NCBI RefSeq assembly: GCF_002723975.1
Contig: NZ_BEWO01000001.1
Location: forward strand, 62,001-126,000
Length of the DNA: 64,000 bases
Reading direction: 5' to 3'
Origin: Gluconobacter japonicus
GTDB taxonomy: Bacteria; Pseudomonadota; Alphaproteobacteria; Acetobacterales; Acetobacteraceae
This document shows, one piece after another, positions 1-8,715 of this stretch. Each line of letters starts with the position of its first letter. The stretch's first letter is position 1. Below the pieces are notes generated by a model. It was not told the DNA's origin. It searched no databases and was given only the letters and a program-made list of their open reading frames with translations. The translations under genes were made by a program, and so were the position numbers.

Positions 1-698
1 TCGATGATATCGGCACCCTGCCCACGAAGGAAGTTCAGTCGCGCCCGAATGGTCGCGTCAGCTTCCGGCTCAAGCTGGGCAAAGGAAAGATTCTGAAGCT
101 CCGTCTTAACCCGGTCCATACCAATGCGCTCGGCCAGAGGCGCATAGATATCCATGGTCTCACGGGCAATACGCTGTCGCCGGTCCAGTCTCTGGACATA
201 ATGCAACGTACGCATGTTGTGCAGACGATCAGCAAGCTTGACGATCAGGACGCGGATATCCCGCGACATGGCCAGCACGAGCTTGCGGAAGTTTTCTGCC
301 TGCTTCGTCCGATCTGACTGAAGCTCAAGTCGCGTGAGCTTGGTCACGCCATCAACGAGAGACGCAACATCCTCGCCAAAGCGGTTTTTCAGGGACGCAC
401 AGGAGACACCGGTGTCTTCAACCGTGTCATGGAGCAGGCCAACGATGATGGACGTCGTGTCCATCCGGAAACCCGCGAGAATATTGGCAACCGCTATGGG
501 GTGGGTGATGTAGGCGTCACCATTATCCCGGCGCTGCTCATTGTGAGCATCGGCTGCCAGATCATAGGCAGCCTCAACACGGGAAAGATCAGCAGTCGGA
601 TCGTAACTTTCGATCCGACGGAGCAGTCCACTGATGGAAGGTTTGAAATCTCCCGTTGCGACAGCGGTCCGCTCAACAGGAGGAGATGCGTCAGGCAT
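1..698 (-). CDS. spoT: RelA/SpoT-family (p)ppGpp synthetase/hydrolase, N-terminal part (cut by window start)
   Basis: Bifunctional alarmone enzyme (Rsh) that hydrolyses and makes (p)ppGpp in the stringent response. Only the first 232 codons lie in the window. They cover the HD hydrolase domain: the tract with THPIAV (about 65-70) and the metal-binding His90-Asp91 followed by TVEDTG are visible, so the hydrolase site looks intact. The start ATG at 698-696 has a GGAG ribosome site about 8 bases upstream. It lies 35 bp downstream of rpoZ on the same strand; the rpoZ-spoT order is conserved in proteobacteria and supports the call. Synthetase, TGS and ACT domains lie outside the window, so synthetase activity cannot be judged. 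Confidence 0.93.
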   Translation of the reverse strand, partial: MPDASPPVERTAVATGDFKPSISGLLRRIESYDPTADLSRVEAAYDLAADAHNEQRRDNGDAYITHPIAVANILAGFRMDTTSIIVGLLHDTVEDTGVSCASLKNRFGEDVASLVDGVTKLTRLELQSDRTKQAENFRKLVLAMSRDIRVLIVKLADRLHNMRTLHYVQRLDRRQRIARETMDIYAPLAERIGMDRVKTELQNLSFAQLEPEADATIRARLNFLRGQGADII

Positions 699-733
699 GA
701 TGCACGCTCCTCTTTGTCAGGATAGAAAAGAAA

Positions 734-1129
734 TCAGCGGCGACCCCGGCCACCCAGCTCTGCTTCAATGGCAGCAGCTTCGTCAGAAGACATATGTTCA
801 GCCATGTGAGCATGCTCTTCTTCAGAAGACACGTCCTGCAGACCAAAAATATTCTGGTCGGTCGGGATGATGTCCATCACCTCTTCGTCTACTGGCTCCG
901 GCTCAGGCGCACGAGCCAGTGAGCGGATAATTCCATCGCGCAGACCTGTAAGGCTCAGCTTGTCTTCAGCAATTTCACGCAGCGCGACAACGGGGTTCTT
1001 GTCGTTGTCACGGTCAAGCAGCATTTCCTCGCCACGAGACAGAGCACGAGCACGCTGGGCAGCCAGCAGAACCAGCTCGAAACGGTTTGGAACCTTTTCG
1101 ATGCAATCTTCGACGGTTACACGCGCCAT
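734..1129 (-). CDS. rpoZ: DNA-directed RNA polymerase omega subunit
   Basis: Small RNA polymerase subunit that helps assemble the core enzyme and is part of a ppGpp-binding site in proteobacteria. The 131-residue protein begins MARVTVEDC and has the family core with [13 protein letters not shown] and [10 protein letters not shown], followed by a long acidic C-terminal tail rich in Glu, Asp and Ala. Omega is usually about 90-130 residues, so the tail places it at the long end. It is immediately upstream of the spoT/rsh gene, 35 bp apart, so the ppGpp enzyme and a ppGpp target are probably co-transcribed. Confidence 0.96.
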   Translation of the reverse strand: MARVTVEDCIEKVPNRFELVLLAAQRARALSRGEEMLLDRDNDKNPVVALREIAEDKLSLTGLRDGIIRSLARAPEPEPVDEEVMDIIPTDQNIFGLQDVSSEEEHAHMAEHMSSDEAAAIEAELGGRGRR

Positions 1130-1182
1130 ACGACTGGCCCCCTTCGGGTAAAACTACAAAAAATGGATACAAGAAGAAACTG

Positions 1183-1211
1183 GCATTAGCACGCTGATCG
1201 TGGCAATGCAA
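1183..1211 (-). promoter_or_regulatory. putative sigma-70-type promoter for rpoZ-spoT
   Basis: On the minus strand a TTGCAT hexamer (1211-1206) and TAATGC (1188-1183) are separated by exactly 17 bp, a good match to -35/-10 boxes. They lie about 55 bp upstream of the rpoZ start. No experimental support; inferred from consensus and position. Confidence 0.45.
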
Positions 1212-1338
1212 CGCGTGCCCGCTTTTCTGCCATAATCACAATGAAAACTTAAGTGTCTCCCAGATCGTTTGACCTGTTCATGGCAGGGCCATCGCACCTC
1301 CCCGTGAGGAAGATCATTTTACAATCAGGAATATCATA

Positions 1339-1941
1339 ATGCTTCTGCGTCAGAACGAACGCACCGCTCTCTTCATTGATGGCGCCAGCCTTCATCATGC
1401 TGCACGCAACCTCGGATTTGAAGTCGACTTTCGCAGTCTTCGCTCCCTGTTTGAAAGCCAGTGCCAGTTTCAGCGCGCCTTCTATTATGCAGCCATGCCT
1501 GAAACGGAAGACTACTCCCCCCTTCGCCCCCTGACCGACTGGCTCGCCTATAACGGCTTCCATCTCATTCTGAAAAATGCCCGCGAGTTTACGGATCATT
1601 CAGGAAGACGTCGTATTAAAGGGAATATGGATGTCGAACTCACCGTCGATCTGCTCGAACAGTCATCAAGGCTGGATCATGCCGTCATCATCAGCGGTGA
1701 TTCCGATCTGCGTCGCGCTGTCGAGGCTGCGCAAAATCGCGGTGTGCGCGTAACTGTCATTTCCTCAATGCGGTCAACGCCCCCCATGATCGGGGACGAT
1801 CTGCGCAGACAGGCTGACCGCTTTGTGGAACTGGCCGATATTGCCCCTTCCTTTACGCGTCGCCAGTCGGAGCAACGGACACGTCAGGCCCCCGTTCGTC
1901 ATCCAGCAGACCTCAACAGTGACGAGACCAGCGATACATGA
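1339..1941 (+). CDS. NYN domain protein (LabA/DUF88 family, PIN-like nuclease fold)
   Basis: A 200-residue protein of the LabA/DUF88 NYN family, predicted to be a metal-dependent RNase of the PIN-like superfamily. The conserved acidic residues are in place: Asp14 in LFIDGASL, Asp98 in KGNMDVELTVD, and Asp121/Asp123 in IISGDSDL. The last ~30 residues are polar and low complexity. The ATG has AGGA eight bases upstream. Its stop overlaps the start of the next gene by 4 bp (ATGA), so the two are probably translationally coupled. Bacterial substrates of this family are mostly unknown. Confidence 0.85.
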   Translation: MLLRQNERTALFIDGASLHHAARNLGFEVDFRSLRSLFESQCQFQRAFYYAAMPETEDYSPLRPLTDWLAYNGFHLILKNAREFTDHSGRRRIKGNMDVELTVDLLEQSSRLDHAVIISGDSDLRRAVEAAQNRGVRVTVISSMRSTPPMIGDDLRRQADRFVELADIAPSFTRRQSEQRTRQAPVRHPADLNSDETSDT

Positions 1942-2501
1942 CTCCCCAGGCTTCTACCGGATCAACCGCACACCTAGGCACGCCCATTCTACCGGAAACA
2001 GAGGCAGATCCGCACGGCCTCGGCCCCCTGTCTGCCGAACTCCTGATCGTCTGCCTTGATCCGACAGAAGCCACCCAGACACTTGCCCCACTTCTGGAGC
2101 AACACGCCATCGTCTTCACCCCGGATGAGAACAGTCTCCTCATCCGGGCACGTATTACCGGCGTGACAGCATCACTGCCAACAGATGGCATTCCCCAGCC
2201 AGACGAACTTAAAGCATGCAGCTCGGCACTCTGCCGCGAACTGCAGACCATGACGCAACTCCGCCTGGTTCTGGTTCTGGGCGTCAGCGCCCACATCACA
2301 GCCCTCGGAGCCTGCGGCATCCCCCTGACCCGCCTGGACTTCAGACCCGGCGATATCACGCGCCTCCCTGACGGACTCCTGCTGGCAGATGCCTGCCACC
2401 TTCCGTCAGATCCCCTCAGCAACGATCTTTTTGCTCAACGCAAACAGACCCTCCTGTCACTGATCCCGAAGATCAAGGCCGCCCTGCAACCCTCCGTCTG
2501 A
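1938..2501 (+). CDS. degenerate uracil-DNA glycosylase-superfamily-like protein
   Basis: 187 residues. The middle and C-terminal parts look like the UDG family 4/5 fold: RITGVTASLPT, then a P-x-x-x-E-L-x-x-C-x-x-x-L segment, VLVLGVSAHITALG, and near the end CHLPSDPLSNDLF where active family members have an HPS-N motif. The N-terminal half does not show the usual GEAPG-type catalytic motif (LIVCLDPTE is at its place), nor the N-terminal Cys pair of the Fe-S cluster. It may therefore be a non-catalytic relative. It overlaps the NYN gene by 4 bp, and its 3' end overlaps convergent msrQ by 29 bp. Function not assignable from sequence. Confidence 0.6.
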   Translation: MTPQASTGSTAHLGTPILPETEADPHGLGPLSAELLIVCLDPTEATQTLAPLLEQHAIVFTPDENSLLIRARITGVTASLPTDGIPQPDELKACSSALCRELQTMTQLRLVLVLGVSAHITALGACGIPLTRLDFRPGDITRLPDGLLLADACHLPSDPLSNDLFAQRKQTLLSLIPKIKAALQPSV

Positions 2502-3102
2502 CGCTGCTCCAAACCAAAGGGCCTCTTGCGACAAGCAGGAGACCGAGCAAACCCAGATAAAGTGCGCTTGTCCTGTTCAGTGTCTTGAACGACAGGAAAA
2601 AATGAATGCCGGCCAAAACGGCTGCACCGTAAACAAGACGGTGCAACCGCTTCCAGCCGCGCTTCAGTCGCATCATTGACCAGCGATTGGACGTCAGTGC
2701 CAAAGGAAGCAGCAATGCCAGTGCTGCCATCCCAAGAATAATGAAGGGCCGATGCATCAGGTCCCGCCCGAAAATCCTGATATCGAACTGAAGATCCAGC
2801 GCCACATAAGCAGCCAGATGCAAGACGGCGTAGAAAAAAGCCAGCAAACCTGTCAGCCGACGAAACCGCAAAAGATTGAAGCGGACCATCCGCTGAAGAG
2901 GAGCCAATGCCAGACAGATCAGTAGAAAACGAAAGGCCCACAGACCAAGTGAGCGCTCAAAGACATTGACCGGATCTGCCCCCAGCCCTCCGTTCTGCCC
3001 CTGCCAAACCAGCCATACCGCCGGAAGCAGGCCAAGCGGATAGAGAATGAAAGCCCACTGTCGGCGGACAAATCCAGACATTCCGCTTCTAGAAATTGTC
3101 AT
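2473..3102 (-). CDS. msrQ: MsrQ, heme-binding membrane subunit of the periplasmic Met-sulfoxide reductase
   Basis: Integral membrane b-type cytochrome that passes electrons from the quinone pool or flavin to MsrP. The 209-residue protein has about six hydrophobic segments, with conserved His residues in the ferric-reductase-like helices ([30 protein letters not shown]). It follows msrP with a 14-bp overlap, the usual msrPQ order. Its 3' end overlaps the convergent UDG-like gene by 29 bp. Length and topology are typical of the YedZ family. Confidence 0.93.
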   Translation of the reverse strand: MTISRSGMSGFVRRQWAFILYPLGLLPAVWLVWQGQNGGLGADPVNVFERSLGLWAFRFLLICLALAPLQRMVRFNLLRFRRLTGLLAFFYAVLHLAAYVALDLQFDIRIFGRDLMHRPFIILGMAALALLLPLALTSNRWSMMRLKRGWKRLHRLVYGAAVLAGIHFFLSFKTLNRTSALYLGLLGLLLVARGPLVWSSVRRRVAGRP

Positions 3103-4033
3103 GCAGGTTCATGCCCCGATACAGGTCTGCCACCTGCTCCTCATATCCATTAAACATCAAAGTGGGCTGGCGCTTCGTGCCAAAAAGCGTTTTGGAGCCA
3201 ATGACACGCTCACTGGCCTGGCTCCATCGCGGATGATCCACCTGCGGATTCACATTGGCATAAAACCCATACTCCTCCGGCGCGAGGCGGTTCCATGTTG
3301 TCGGGGGCTGCTTATCCGTCAGCCGGATACGCTGAATAGACTTGATACCCTTGAACCCATATTTCCACGGGACAACCAGCCGGATCGGCGCCCCATTCTG
3401 GTTGGGCAGGCTTTCTCCATAAATCCCGACCGCAAGAAGCGTCAGCGGATTCATGGCTTCATCCAACCGAAGCCCCTCCACATAAGGCCACGAGATCCCG
3501 GAAAACGCACTGCTCTGCCCCGGCATTTCAGACGGACGCACGACACTTTCAAACGCCACATATTTTGCAGCGCTGTCCGGCTCCGCAGCCTGAAGCAGTT
3601 TGGCGAGCGGTATTCCGTCCCATGGAATAACCATGGACCAGGCCTCGACGCAGCGCATCCGATAGATCCGCTCCTCAATGTCAGAGGACTTCAGTAACGC
3701 CCCAACATCCAGACGCTGCGGCTTTTTCACCATACCGCCGATTTCAAGCGTCCACGGTAACGGATGAAAATCGCTGGAATGGGAGACCGGATCATCCTTC
3801 TCCATCCCGAATTCGTAGAAGTTATTATAGCCTGTCACGAATTCTTCAGGCGTCGGGGTTAACCTGCCGGAATATGGACCCGGATGCGTTTTCAGAGCTT
3901 CTGCACGCGCAGAACCAGCCAGTGCAGCCGTCAGACCCAGAGCCCCGGTCCCGAGTAATTCCCGACGTGAAAGATAAACATCTTTCGGTGTGATGTCCGA
4001 CGGCATCGGACGCGGATAGCGGAAAATCGCCAT
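3089..4033 (-). CDS. msrP: MsrP, periplasmic molybdopterin protein-methionine-sulfoxide reductase
   Basis: Catalytic subunit that repairs oxidised methionines in envelope proteins. It carries a twin-arginine signal, [14 protein letters not shown] (about 21-34) ending near ARAEA, so it is exported folded with its Mo cofactor. Cys128 in RMRCVEAWS is the expected Mo ligand. I chose ATG 4033 (314 residues) rather than a farther upstream start, because a GGAAA site lies just before it and the Tat motif is then at normal distance. It forms an operon with msrQ. Together with the SOD gene nearby it indicates defence against oxidants generated by periplasmic oxidation. Confidence 0.94.
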   Translation of the reverse strand: MAIFRYPRPMPSDITPKDVYLSRRELLGTGALGLTAALAGSARAEALKTHPGPYSGRLTPTPEEFVTGYNNFYEFGMEKDDPVSHSSDFHPLPWTLEIGGMVKKPQRLDVGALLKSSDIEERIYRMRCVEAWSMVIPWDGIPLAKLLQAAEPDSAAKYVAFESVVRPSEMPGQSSAFSGISWPYVEGLRLDEAMNPLTLLAVGIYGESLPNQNGAPIRLVVPWKYGFKGIKSIQRIRLTDKQPPTTWNRLAPEEYGFYANVNPQVDHPRWSQASERVIGSKTLFGTKRQPTLMFNGYEEQVADLYRGMNLHDNF

Positions 4034-4112
4034 GATCAATTTCCGATCTGGATGAAACTCTGGCAGCCATAGTGCGTGAGTTTGTTCAACGCATAGTAAG
4101 GAGCCTGTTTGC

Positions 4113-4985
4113 ATGTCCGATATGAAAATCGGTTTTATTGGCTATGGCGCAATGGCGCGCCTCATGGGCGCCAACCTGAGACGCGCCGGATACTCCGTCG
4201 TGGCCTTCGCTCCCTCAGGCGGCAAAGATGAGACCGAAATGCTCCCTACGCCGCGCGCCATTGCCGAAGCCGCGGATGTCATTATCCTCTGCGTCCCGAA
4301 CGACGCTGCCGAAAACCAGTCCCTGAACGGCGAAAACGGAATGTTGGCCGGGATCTCGGCTGGAAAGCTCGTTCTGGACACATCCACCGTTTCGCCCGAA
4401 CAGGCCCTCGCACTCGCCAAAACGGGCGCTGAACACGGCTTCATCGTGCTGGAAGCCCCAATGTCCGGCAGCACACCAGAGGCTGAAAAAGGCGAGCTGG
4501 TCATGCTGGCCGGCGGAGACGCCGAAACCCTTGAACGCGCAAAACCGATTCTCGACGTCATCGGAAAGCTGACGATTCATGCCGGGCCAATAGGTTCAGC
4601 AGCGCGTCTCAAGCTCGTTATCAATGGCATCATGGGCGCCACCCTGAACGTTGTGGCAGAAGGCGTCAGCTTCGGTCTTTCTGCTGGACTGGACCGAGAG
4701 GTTCTGTTTGATGCCCTTCAGCAGGTTGCGGTCATCAGCCCCCATCACAAGCGCAAACTGAAAATGGCGCAGGACAAGTCTTTCCCGTCCCAGTTCCCGA
4801 CACGCCTGATGTCCAAGGACATGGGGCTACTGATGGATGCAGGACGGAAAGCCGGAGCGTTCATGCCCGCCATGGCGATAGCAGATCAGGCTCTGGCTCT
4901 TTCGAACCGTCGTCACGCCGATGAGGATTACTCAGCCCTACTCGGCGCGATGGAACACAGCGTTGCCAACACGCCTCATAAATGA
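4113..4985 (+). CDS. NAD(P)-dependent beta-hydroxyacid dehydrogenase family protein
   Basis: Member of the 3-hydroxyisobutyrate dehydrogenase/tartronate-semialdehyde reductase/glyoxylate reductase family, 290 residues. The N-terminal Rossmann motif is [13 protein letters not shown] (7-19); the usual Gly after Met is Ala. DTSTVSP (89-95), APMSGS (115-120) and the catalytic Lys167 with Asn171 in KLVINGIMG are all present. An AAGGAG site lies nine bases before the ATG. It is divergent from msrP and 72 bp upstream of sod. The exact substrate (hydroxyisobutyrate, tartronate semialdehyde, succinic semialdehyde or glyoxylate) cannot be fixed from sequence. Confidence 0.85.
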   Translation: MSDMKIGFIGYGAMARLMGANLRRAGYSVVAFAPSGGKDETEMLPTPRAIAEAADVIILCVPNDAAENQSLNGENGMLAGISAGKLVLDTSTVSPEQALALAKTGAEHGFIVLEAPMSGSTPEAEKGELVMLAGGDAETLERAKPILDVIGKLTIHAGPIGSAARLKLVINGIMGATLNVVAEGVSFGLSAGLDREVLFDALQQVAVISPHHKRKLKMAQDKSFPSQFPTRLMSKDMGLLMDAGRKAGAFMPAMAIADQALALSNRRHADEDYSALLGAMEHSVANTPHK

Positions 4986-5057
4986 GATCGGTTGTGTCAG
5001 CGGTCGGTCTTCGTTCCTGAAGAACCGACCCCTTCATTTTTGCCAAGGAGTAACATC

Positions 5058-5666
5058 ATGGCCTTCGAACTGCCTTCACTACCCTACGCCGCCAACGCGC
5101 TCGCAGGCGCTGGCATGTGCCAGGAGACCCTGGAACTTCACCACGGCAAGCATCATCAGGCCTATGTCACAGCTCTGAACGGCTTCGTCGAAAGCAAGCC
5201 GGAACTGGCTGGCAAGTCTCTTGAAGAGATCATCGCATTCTCTCATGGCAAGCCTGACATTGCTCCGGTCTTCAACAATGCCGGCCAGCACTGGAACCAT
5301 ATCCTGTTCTGGAAGAACCTGTCCCCAACAGGTGGCAAGCTGCCGACAGCACTTGAAAAGAAGATCACGGAAGACTTCGGTTCCGTTGATGCTTTCAAGA
5401 CCGCATTCAAGCAGGCTGCTACGACGCAGTTCGGCTCTGGCTGGGCCTGGCTCGTTCTCGACAAGTCCGGCAAGCTTGCCGTGACGAAGACGGCCAACGG
5501 CTCCAACCCGCTCGCCGAAGGCCAGGGCAAGGCCCTTCTCGGCCTCGACGTCTGGGAGCACGCCTACTACCTCGACTTCCGCAACCGCCGTCCGGACTAC
5601 ATCACGAACTATCTGGACAAGCTGGCGAACTATGAGTTTGCAGAAGCTGAACTGAAGTCTGCCTGA
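5058..5666 (+). CDS. sodB: iron superoxide dismutase
   Basis: Converts superoxide to oxygen and peroxide in the cytoplasm. The 202-residue protein has the four metal ligands of the Fe/Mn family: His28 (LELHHGKHH), His81 (HWNHILFW), Asp164 and His168 (LDVWEHAYY). Gln77 in FNNAGQHWNH is the Fe-type position; Mn enzymes carry the Gln elsewhere. The ATG at 5058 has AAGGAG at 5045-5050, which decides the start over an upstream alternative. A strong terminator follows. Confidence 0.95.
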   Translation: MAFELPSLPYAANALAGAGMCQETLELHHGKHHQAYVTALNGFVESKPELAGKSLEEIIAFSHGKPDIAPVFNNAGQHWNHILFWKNLSPTGGKLPTALEKKITEDFGSVDAFKTAFKQAATTQFGSGWAWLVLDKSGKLAVTKTANGSNPLAEGQGKALLGLDVWEHAYYLDFRNRRPDYITNYLDKLANYEFAEAELKSA

Positions 5667-5704
5667 GCTTTAAGGCAGTAATTTTTCAGACAGCCTGAAA
5701 ACAG

Positions 5705-5740
5705 AAAACGCCCCGACCGGTCTCCCGGCGGGGCGTTTTT
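5705..5740. terminator. bidirectional intrinsic terminator between sodB and yajC
   Basis: GC-rich hairpin: ACGCCCCG (5708-5715) pairs with CGGGGCGT (5729-5736), extended by CCGG/CCGG around a TCTC loop, with one bulged A. There are A residues before and a T run after. It lies between convergent sodB and yajC, so it can stop transcription from both sides. Confidence 0.85.
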
Positions 5741-5760
5741 CTTTGTGCCCTACGCCCCGA

Positions 5761-6105
5761 TCAGGAGTCGTTTGCCGCCTTGTCGCGAGACACGATGTTC
5801 GTGATCGTGCTGCGAACGATCTTCACGCGAACGCCCTGAGCAATTTCGACATCAACTTCATCGCTCCCTTCGCGGGTTGCCTGCACGACACCAACGATAC
5901 CGCCAGCCGTCACGATCTTGTCACCACGACGCAAACCGCCCTGCTCTTCACGGAGCTTGCGCTGACGCTGCTGCTGCGGACGGATCAGCAGAAAATAGAA
6001 AACCACGAAGATGAAAATCATCGGGGCGAACTGAAGCACCGTCGGGTTCGCGAGAAGCCCGCCGCCATCGGCGGCCTGTGCGGAAGAAATGAACAGACTG
6101 CTCAT
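5761..6105 (-). CDS. yajC: preprotein translocase subunit YajC
   Basis: Small inner-membrane protein associated with SecDF. 114 residues: a short N-terminal stretch, one hydrophobic segment about 27-43 (PMIFIFVVFYFLLIRP), then the conserved basic cytoplasmic region (RPQQQRQRKLREEQ, GDKIVTAGGIVGVV). Length and topology are typical. It is divergent from the DUF815 ATPase gene. secD is not seen downstream on this strand within the window, so the usual yajC-secD-secF linkage is not visible here. Confidence 0.95.
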   Translation of the reverse strand: MSSLFISSAQAADGGGLLANPTVLQFAPMIFIFVVFYFLLIRPQQQRQRKLREEQGGLRRGDKIVTAGGIVGVVQATREGSDEVDVEIAQGVRVKIVRSTITNIVSRDKAANDS

Positions 6106-6209
6106 GGAATATTGGTCCAGTCTTGAGTGAAACGTGCGGGGACCATATCGTCCGGAGCCTCCCCGTCAAGGACGGGCGCTTCCTTCATCCCTGACACAAA
6201 GCGAATTCC

Positions 6210-7076
6210 ATGACCGATCATGCCCTGCTCAGCGCCCTTGAACGTATTGCGGATAGCCTTGAGCGCATGAGCCCAAAGCCGCCAAGCGCCGATATTCTAC
6301 ACCATCATGATGCCTTCATCTGGCAGGCCGCGATGGGAACGCTGGCTCCTGTCGAGAAAGTTTCCGGCGTGTCGCTCTCCCTGCTTCGGGGCATTGAACG
6401 GCAGATCTCTCAGGTCATGACGAATACGCGCCATTTCGCAGAGGGCTTCACGGCCAACAACGTGATGCTCTGGGGCGCACGCGGTATGGGCAAGTCGTCG
6501 TTGGTCAAAGCCTCGATTGCCACGGTAAACGCCGAGCAGCGCGCCAAGGGAAAGCCCACGCTTGCGCTCATCGAAATCCAGCGTGACGAACTTTCCACCC
6601 TGCCAAAACTTCTGGCCGTTCTGCGCACGACGGATCGCCGTTGCATTCTTTTCTGCGACGACCTCTCCTTCGAAAGCCAGGACGCTGACTACAAATCCCT
6701 CAAATCCGTTCTGGATGGCGGCATCGGCGGCCGCCCGGACAATGTTCTTGTCTATGCAACATCGAACCGTCGCCACCTCATGCCGCGCGACATGATCGAG
6801 AACGAAACCGGGAGCGCCATCAACCCCTCCGAAGCCATTGAGGAAAAAGTCTCTCTTTCAGACCGGTTTGGCCTCTGGATCGGCCTCTATGGTGCCAGCC
6901 AGGACGAATATCTGGATATCGTTCAGACCTACGCCACTGCCCGGAAACTTCCCATTTCCCCGGAAGACCTGCGCAGGAAAGCCCTTCAGTGGGCTCTCAC
7001 ACGAGGAAGCCGCTCCGGCCGTGTCGCAGCCCAGTTCATCGACGATCTTAGCGCAGAACTCGGCACCCATTTCTGA
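6210..7076 (+). CDS. DUF815-family ATP-binding protein (AAA+-like)
   Basis: 288 residues, a conserved proteobacterial P-loop ATPase of unknown role. Walker A is GARGMGKSS (89-97); a Walker B-like strand is RCILFCDDLSFE (about 148-159), followed by a sensor-like NVLVYATSNRRHLMPRD segment. An N-terminal helical region precedes the AAA core. It is divergent from yajC with about 100 bp between. The ribosome site is weak (AAGCGA). The molecular function of the family is not established. Confidence 0.9.
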   Translation: MTDHALLSALERIADSLERMSPKPPSADILHHHDAFIWQAAMGTLAPVEKVSGVSLSLLRGIERQISQVMTNTRHFAEGFTANNVMLWGARGMGKSSLVKASIATVNAEQRAKGKPTLALIEIQRDELSTLPKLLAVLRTTDRRCILFCDDLSFESQDADYKSLKSVLDGGIGGRPDNVLVYATSNRRHLMPRDMIENETGSAINPSEAIEEKVSLSDRFGLWIGLYGASQDEYLDIVQTYATARKLPISPEDLRRKALQWALTRGSRSGRVAAQFIDDLSAELGTHF

Positions 7077-7116
7077 ACCAGATTTCACGCCCGACAACCA
7101 CAGAAGATCGAACCCG

Positions 7117-7156
7117 ATTGGCGGTATAAAAAGGTTATTTTGGAAACACCGCCAAT
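7117..7156. repeat. perfect 9-bp inverted repeat between DUF815 gene and Hint gene
   Basis: ATTGGCGGT (7117-7125) and ACCGCCAAT (7148-7156) are exact inverted copies 22 bp apart. The right arm is followed by a T-rich stretch. It could be a weak terminator for the ATPase gene or an operator for the Hint gene starting about 70 bp later; the sequence does not decide. Confidence 0.4.
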
Positions 7157-7226
7157 TATTTGTTTCTTTATTCCTGTCACCATTTTATAGGTTAGCATAA
7201 TACGAACATTTCAAAGGATGACTGAC

Positions 7227-8645
7227 ATGGCACCCCGTCAGGTCATAAAGAACGGAACCTATACCCTGACCCTTGCTGACCTAAGCAGCAGCGGTCAGGT
7301 TTCTAACGTTTTTTCAGATGTTACAGTCACAGTAAGCGGAAAGACCCTGTCGTTTACAGCTAACGGGACATCTTATTCTTATACTTACGACTACTCCTGG
7401 GGATCAACGTCCCTGAACGAAATCATCGCAGGAAATGGGCATGGCGGTTATTATATAATAACAACATCCAAGAACAATATTGGAACATCTTACAGCTACA
7501 GCTATAGTTCCAACACGTCAAAAAATCAGTGGAATGTAACGAACAACGGAAAGAACTACACTCTCAATCAGGACTCCACGATGTCCTCTTCAGGAAGCTT
7601 CGATCCATGCTTCCTGGCCGGAACTCTCATTCAGACCCCCAACGGCCTGGTAGCAGTTGAAGATCTGAAAATTGGAGATGTTCTTTCCATCACCCTCCCG
7701 AACGGTACGGCAGCAACCCGGAAAGTCATCTGGGCCGGATCAAACCGGAAGCAGACTTTCCCGTGGCAGCATGATGATGAAGCTGGCTATCCCGTCCGGA
7801 TCCTGAAAAACGCAATTTCTGAAGGCGTTCCGTTTAAGGACCTTCTGGTAACCGCCGAGCACTGCCTCTTCCTGAACGGGCATTTCATCCCGGCACGCAT
7901 GCTGGTGAACGGTCGTTCCATTTCCTACGACCGCTCGATTACTTCTTATGACTATTACCATGTCGAAACCGAGGATCACGCGATCATCACGGCTGACGGT
8001 GTACAGACAGAGACATACCTCAACACCGGTAACCGCGGCATGTTCAGCCAGAGCGGCACACTGGTCAGCCTGACAAGTCCAGCCAAAAGCTGGGAAGCAG
8101 ATGCGGCGGTTCCTCTCACGACAGACCGCGCCATTGTCGAGCCCATCTTCCGGGAGATCGAAGCCCGGGCTGAGCACGTTGCCCCTCACACAGAAGCCCC
8201 ACAGACTGTTCTGACATCCGATTCAGACCTGCACCTTCTGTGCGACAACGGGTGCACGCTCCGCCCGGTAAAGACTGAAATGGGCAAGGTTGAGTTCCTG
8301 CTTCCAGCAGGGGTTCGGGCCATTCAGATCATGTCTCGTGCCAGCCGCCCTTCAGACGTGGTTGGCCCCTTCCTGGATGATCGCCGCACACTTGGTGTAC
8401 CGGTTGGAAACGTCACGATCTCAAATGCCAAAGGCACACAACAGATCACATCCCACCAGACTAAGGCACCGCTCGCAGGCTGGTATCCTACAGATGCGTC
8501 CCGCTACCGCTGGACGGCAGGTAGCGCGTGGCTTTCTCTTGAAGAGCGCACCGAGGATGGCATGGTAATCCTGAGCATGGAAATTGCTGGCTCAGGTCCT
8601 TATGTCGTGTCCATAGACGAGGCTCAGACCGCACTTCGCGCCTGA
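7227..8645 (+). CDS. Hint (hedgehog/intein) domain-containing protein
   Basis: 472 residues from the preferred ATG at 7227, which has AAAGGA eight bases upstream; the ATG at 7218 overlaps that site. Residues 1-125 are rich in Ser, Thr, Tyr and Asn, resembling a repetitive extracellular segment. A Hint module follows: Cys128 in PCFLAGT (block A), His212 in TAEH (block B) and His251 with TETYLN after it. This matches the Hint_2 family common in alphaproteobacteria. About 190 residues of unassigned sequence follow. I see no classical signal peptide and no clear C-terminal Asn/nucleophile pair as in inteins. Possibly a self-processing secreted protein; role unknown. It is flanked by a strong terminator. 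Confidence 0.8.
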   Translation: MAPRQVIKNGTYTLTLADLSSSGQVSNVFSDVTVTVSGKTLSFTANGTSYSYTYDYSWGSTSLNEIIAGNGHGGYYIITTSKNNIGTSYSYSYSSNTSKNQWNVTNNGKNYTLNQDSTMSSSGSFDPCFLAGTLIQTPNGLVAVEDLKIGDVLSITLPNGTAATRKVIWAGSNRKQTFPWQHDDEAGYPVRILKNAISEGVPFKDLLVTAEHCLFLNGHFIPARMLVNGRSISYDRSITSYDYYHVETEDHAIITADGVQTETYLNTGNRGMFSQSGTLVSLTSPAKSWEADAAVPLTTDRAIVEPIFREIEARAEHVAPHTEAPQTVLTSDSDLHLLCDNGCTLRPVKTEMGKVEFLLPAGVRAIQIMSRASRPSDVVGPFLDDRRTLGVPVGNVTISNAKGTQQITSHQTKAPLAGWYPTDASRYRWTAGSAWLSLEERTEDGMVILSMEIAGSGPYVVSIDEAQTALRA

Positions 8646-8662
8646 TCGGCCCAGAACTCACA

Positions 8663-8698
8663 AAAAAAGCCGCCCGATATTTGTCGGGCGGCTTTTTT
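8663..8698. terminator. bidirectional intrinsic terminator
   Basis: AAAAAAGCCGCCCGA (8663-8677) and TCGGGCGGCTTTTTT (8684-8698) form a perfect hairpin with A and T runs on either side. It serves both the Hint gene (+) and the convergent TonB-receptor gene (-). Confidence 0.9.
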
Positions 8699-8715
8699 AA
8701 TACTCTATCTGATCG

